This document shows positions 60,216 to 64,000 of a stretch of 64,000 bases of DNA, piece after piece. Within the stretch, counting starts at the first letter, position 1, and each line of letters opens with the position of its first letter. The notes below the pieces were generated by a model, which was not told the origin of the DNA, did no database searches, and saw only the letters and a program-made list of their open reading frames with translations. The stretch spans positions 17,131,311 through 17,195,310 of the forward strand of contig NC_063155.1 in assembly GCF_020921035.1 (NCBI RefSeq), in the 5' to 3' direction. The position numbers were made by a program, and so were the translations under genes. The DNA is from Rhodamnia argentea (lineage: Eukaryota > Streptophyta > Magnoliopsida > Myrtales > Myrtaceae).

Positions 60216-60642
60216 TTTTTTTAGAGAATCGAGCGTAAAGCGGATTCAGAAAATTGAGATAATTGAGCCGAGATTGAGAGAATTTGTGAGAAAAAAATGA
60301 AAGGGGAGAGGGGTATTTATAGAATTTAGGATAGTTTTAATAAATTAAAAAAAAAGCAAGCATCCATTGCAATGCAACAGTCAACTCTGCGGCCCGTGTT
60401 GCCACCCTCCCCCCCCCCTTTTTTTTTAAGGCTAACCATTGGGCTTAGGCCCAATGGCTAATTGGGCGGTTCGTAACTAGTCCGGAATCGCCTGTTTCGA
60501 ATTCGGAGGAATCTTAACCGGCTCGTGAGAGCCGAGCTGGTTTCGGTTTGGAACCGAAGGACCCGGTCAACGGGCCAATTCCGATTGGTCAATAGGGCTG
60601 ATTCCGGGCCCAAACTAGCCCGTGGCCACCCCTAGCTGCAGG

Positions 60643-61765
60643 TATAATCCACCCGAATGATGTGTATGGTGAAATCATTATCACATTCAACAGCGATGCT
60701 TTTCCCCTCAAACTCTAGCCGCCAGCTTCCTTCCTCTCACCCTTTCATCTCCACACAACTTTGTCCTTTTATCTCCACGGAGGAGAGGGTTTGAGTTAAA
60801 TCTCTCCCTTCCCTCTTCTTTTCATTAACTGATTGAATTACCTATTCATTTTTCTTACTTTCCTCTTATTTGTGAAGCCTTTTTCTTCTGATCTAGATCC
60901 TGTTTTAGGGAGTTCTTTAATGTCTGTTTTCGAGATTTTGCTTCTCGCGAATTTCGTTAACGTACTTTTGCATCAAATCTGTGCTTGTTCAACCTTTTTA
61001 TTCTGTATGACGATGGTATTAGGGACACCGAACCTAGACATGCACCGTCGAAAGGCAAAACCGGTCTCGGTGCGTGCTCATTAAGATGGATTCAATGATC
61101 GATCGCCGTTTTTTATTTGAGAAAGTCATAAATTTACTTTTTAAGCATGTGACCCTTATTTTCAATTTGATAATTTATCTTTTCATGTAAAACGTATTTT
61201 ATTTTGAAATTGTAATATTTAAACTGCAATATTTCACTTTTTTTTTTTAAATATGAACGAAATGTTACTTTGATAATAAAAAAAAACAATATAGTATTTC
61301 AACGTTCACAGAGCATGCAAGAGGTCATGCTCATTTCGTTGCGAGATTAACGACTAAGACAACCAAGTGTACACGTCACTCCAGCAAGCGACGAGAAGCA
61401 ATAATTCGTGGCCTAGTTCGGCTTAGAAAGCAGCACATGGATGGTCCATTGGAACAAGCCACACCCTCGACTGCACCTAGGAAGTGAATGCTATAAAGGG
61501 AAATACAGCGGCTCTTATTAAAGCTTGATAGAGATTACAAGGAGCAAGCAAAGACACGAGACTACATCTACAAAGCACAAACCACACTCTTCACCAACGC
61601 CTCATTACAGCCAACATTCTATGAGCTAGCTAGCTCTAGGTGACGCTCGATCCCGGAGCTTCCACGCCTTAATAAGGACATCCTCTTAACACATTAGAGG
61701 AGCCCAGCAAACCTAAGATCTCCGCCATGTCCGCCCGAGGGACAAAAGGTCATATGTCGCTCGAC
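60643..61765. other. Intergenic between hAT element and DRM1-like gene
   Basis: AT-rich in the middle (61100-61300), with C/T-rich patches near 60715-60830. From about 61560 it is probably the 3' UTR/flank of the DRM1-like gene (minus strand). The frame at 60833-61084 has no family match. Confidence 0.4.
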
Positions 61766-63607
61766 TTAAACAGGAGGGGCGCCTTTTGGTCCAACTTCGC
61801 CTGCCTTCTCATACGCGTCCGGCGCAGATCTTCTCCGGAACCGAAAGGGCTCTCTGCTTCCTAAGCATCATCGCTCATAAGATTATCCAGCCAAAGAACA
61901 AAAGCCATATGAATTATAAAGAAGGTAAGCTAAAGTTGGTGCAACCAAATTTCATCTAAAAACAGAGCAAGAATCGTCCGTCCCCAACCCGACCAACGTA
62001 TGTACGGACCCAAACAGAAACACGAGTGCCAGCATGAAGCACCCACCTACCAAAGGACCTACAACATTCACAACGAGGAGGCAAGTATCAGTATATCCTG
62101 TTCGCAATGTTCCAGCTGAACAGGAGCCTCGCCCGCTGCTATTGGAAAATGCATCCCGAAGCTCGAGGAATGGCGATCCGAATCTCCGAAACAATCTCGT
62201 CGACTAAAGATGCCATGGCCATGCATACACGCGTTCGAATCGGACGACTGGCAAAGCTTAAAGAAAGAATCCATAAATCTCAACCCATCACACCTCCTCA
62301 ACTTCGCTAATTCATCGCGTCCTGTGCTCACACCGCGCCTTTTTTCGATCACGATAGTCGGTACCCAATAAACAAGATCACTAATTGGATCGATAATGCG
62401 ACGCGGATGAAGCTAAGTGAGTGCTTAGATGGGCAGAATTAGTTCAAGTTAACATTCATAATATCACTATAGAAATCAGTTCGAATTGGCATGCTGATCT
62501 TGAGATGTTTAGCATTAATGTTTCGAAGGAAAGAAGACGAAACCATGCATTATTGGGTGGGTGTGACGTCAACGAGGACAAAAACGTCACTCCACCAGCT
62601 GTGGCCAACCCAAAAACGCAACCTCCAGGAAAAAACCCTTCCCATCCCAATCATTATCCTATCTACCTCCATTAAAAGCATCGAAGGAAAAGTCCAAGGA
62701 AAAAGACAAAATTGACCCCTTCAACACCAGCAGTCTCCCGCTCCGGAGATTTCTAGAGACTTTCCGATCGTTCATCTCCACGATCACCGGAAAACCCAAA
62801 TTCACACCGATGGGACCAGGCTGGACGATGCATCCGATCTAGGGCGAATACTCTCAGATGAGAGAAATCTGAATCCGACGTGACCACGCAATTGGGTCGG
62901 AACTTACATGAATTGATCCACGTTTATACGTCGACACGACATGAATCGCCAGCCGAATCCAGGTCCAAACCGAAATGGAAAAAGGCTGGACTAAGCAAGA
63001 TTTGAGGCATAGAAAGAGAAGTAGGATTTGATTTTACCTGAAAAAGGAGAACCAGGAGTAGCCGATCCGGCCGGAGAAACCGGAGGCGAACCGGACTGAT
63101 ATCCTGGCGGCTTCACTATCGTGATGCTCCGAGTCACCTTCTTCATCGCTTCCTGAGACGCGTCATCGCCATAGGATCTCTCGCTCGCAGCCTCCAACTC
63201 TGATTCGGAAGAACAAGAAGAAGAAATCATCACCAACTCGATCATCATCGCACGAAGTCTTCGCAAAAATCAACCGAATCATAGAATTCTCAACAAAGTT
63301 TTAGACCGCACGCGCTGCTCTATGCGTGCGCAAGAGATTATCCTTCAAGATGGTGAAATCAATTCAACAACTCCATTTCACGTTAAGTTCGAACTATCGG
63401 TGGTTCAAGCTAGGGTTACAAATTTCCTGTTCCTTCGAACGTTCTGCTACTCGAGCATAGAGTTGCGAGTTTTTTTGGTTACTCGTCGTTACCCTTGCCG
63501 GAGTTCGATCGGAAGCTGAAGGTGTTGTGCTTCCGGAGCTTCCCGAGGCCGCTGTCCGGCGTCGGCCCGGCGACGGTGTCGTCCCAGAGGTGGTCGAGCA
63601 GGCCCAT
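61766..63607 (-). CDS. Dormancy/auxin-associated protein (DRM1/ARP family, At1g56220-like)
   Basis: Three exons in transcript order, 63607-63493, 63199-63038 and 61860-61766, encode 123 residues. The N-terminus MGLLDHLWDDTVAGPTPDSG followed by LGKLRKHNTFSF is the family hallmark. The middle carries SERSYGDD, VTRSITIVKPPGY and a Ser/Pro/Gly-rich stretch (SPPVSPAGSATPGSPFS). The last exon gives the basic box REPFRFRRRSAPDAYEKA and ends APPV. The family (pea DRM1, strawberry/Robinia ARP, Arabidopsis DRM homologues) marks dormant or growth-arrested tissue and is repressed by sugar or auxin in several species. Its biochemical role is unknown and it is predicted to be largely disordered. Intron 2 is about 1.2 kb. 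No frame break is seen. Confidence 0.93.
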
Positions 63608-64000
63608 GGCGGCCGGGTGGATGGGGGCGCGCACGTTAAGGCGAGGCGGTATCCGTACGGCCGAATCAGATCTGAGGCTTCGCTCACTTCGCTGATCCAC
63701 TCCTCTTCAGTACGAGATGAAGTGGATATTTAAGGAGACAGTGGAGGCGTTAAATGGCTAACAGGTCGCGAGGTGGGGAATCGATCTGGACCGTCGGATC
63801 TGGGCTCCCCGGGGGACGGGGTCGGAAACTTGGAACAGTCCGTGGAGTCAGTGGCAAGTGTGTGATGGGATGGGCGTTGATGGTGACGCGTGGGGCCCGC
63901 GGTGACTTGGACTTTGGAACCGATGGCCGACACGTGGCTGTTGATTAGAGATTGCTGGAGGGGCACGTGCATGTCCCGTGATGGATCCTTTATTTGGCTT
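63608..64000 (-). promoter_or_regulatory. DRM1-like promoter with G-box/ABRE sites
   Basis: Read on the minus strand, CTTAAATATC (about 63725-63734) is TATA-like, some 120 bases before the ATG. CACGTG cores lie at 63931-63936 (with ACACGTGG context beside GCCGAC, a DRE/CRT-like core) and at 63964-63969. A CGCGTGG coupling-like motif is near 63888. bZIP/bHLH factors (ABF, PIF) bind such G-boxes, which would fit abscisic acid, dark or sugar-starvation control reported for this family (inference for this gene). Confidence 0.6.

Larger units (their letters stand above)
44492..60634 (-). mobile_element. hAT-family DNA transposon (about 2.9 kb) split by an LTR element
   Basis: Its ends are TAGAGGTGGCCACGG (44492) and CCGTGGCCACCCCTA-like (to 60634). 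They are flanked by 8-bp duplications GCCGCAGG (44484-44491) and GCTGCAGG (60635-60642), which match at 7 of 8 bases. The subterminal regions are packed with GGTTCC/GGAACC/CCGG motifs. Removing the retrotransposon at 46475-59718 leaves about 2.9 kb, a normal autonomous hAT length. The transposase runs on the minus strand across both halves. This is the probable coding partner of the small element at 1372-1559. Confidence 0.9.

Noticed and set aside
1-64000. tRNA, rRNA or organelle-derived segments
   Set aside because: Reading for B-box-like and conserved rRNA/plastid phrases found none beyond the SINE-like site at 12115. A covariance-model scan was not possible.

Overview
The window is nuclear DNA from a flowering plant. 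Genes have plant-type GT-AG introns, CT-rich leaders and plant-only family structures: PMEI-PME fusions, a TOPP-type PP1, an FBL3-type F-box/LRR protein and a DRM1/ARP protein. Gene islands are fairly GC-rich and sit in AT-rich, repeat-laden spacers. A woody eudicot is likely, perhaps Myrtales, but that is a guess from general resemblance.

Layout. 1-2548: repeats, including an LTR-like piece carrying a small hAT element, between two copies of a direct repeat. 4007-8253 (+): F-box/LRR gene, 7 exons. 8937-10672 (+) and 12565-14554 (+): two different PMEI-PME pectinesterases. 14.6-23.1 kb: mostly transposon debris and unassigned sequence. 23103-23645 (-): a single-exon PME inhibitor. 24.67-30.56 kb (+): a decayed L1-type LINE with an RNase H-like tail. 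30942-32833 (+): epoxide hydrolase. 33598-35486 (-): ribosomal protein eL18, whose first coding exon is just the ATG. 36.0-39.1 kb: nested MITEs and a foldback element. 40205-42188 (+): PP1 catalytic subunit. 43.6-44.2 kb: a second foldback copy. 44492-60634: a hAT transposon split by a 13.2 kb Tat/Ogre-like LTR retrotransposon that has ORF1 and gag but no visible pol. 61766-63607 (-): dormancy/auxin-associated (DRM1-like) gene with G-box/ABRE sites upstream.

How the genes relate. Two pectinesterases and one PME inhibitor within 15 kb form a small cell-wall cluster. The other genes look like unrelated housekeeping or signalling genes. I found no convincing new multi-gene system. The most striking structures are the nested hAT/Tat insertion, with both target duplications readable, and the pol-less, near-identical-LTR element. 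All exon joins were worked out by hand from reading frame, splice dinucleotides and family resemblance.
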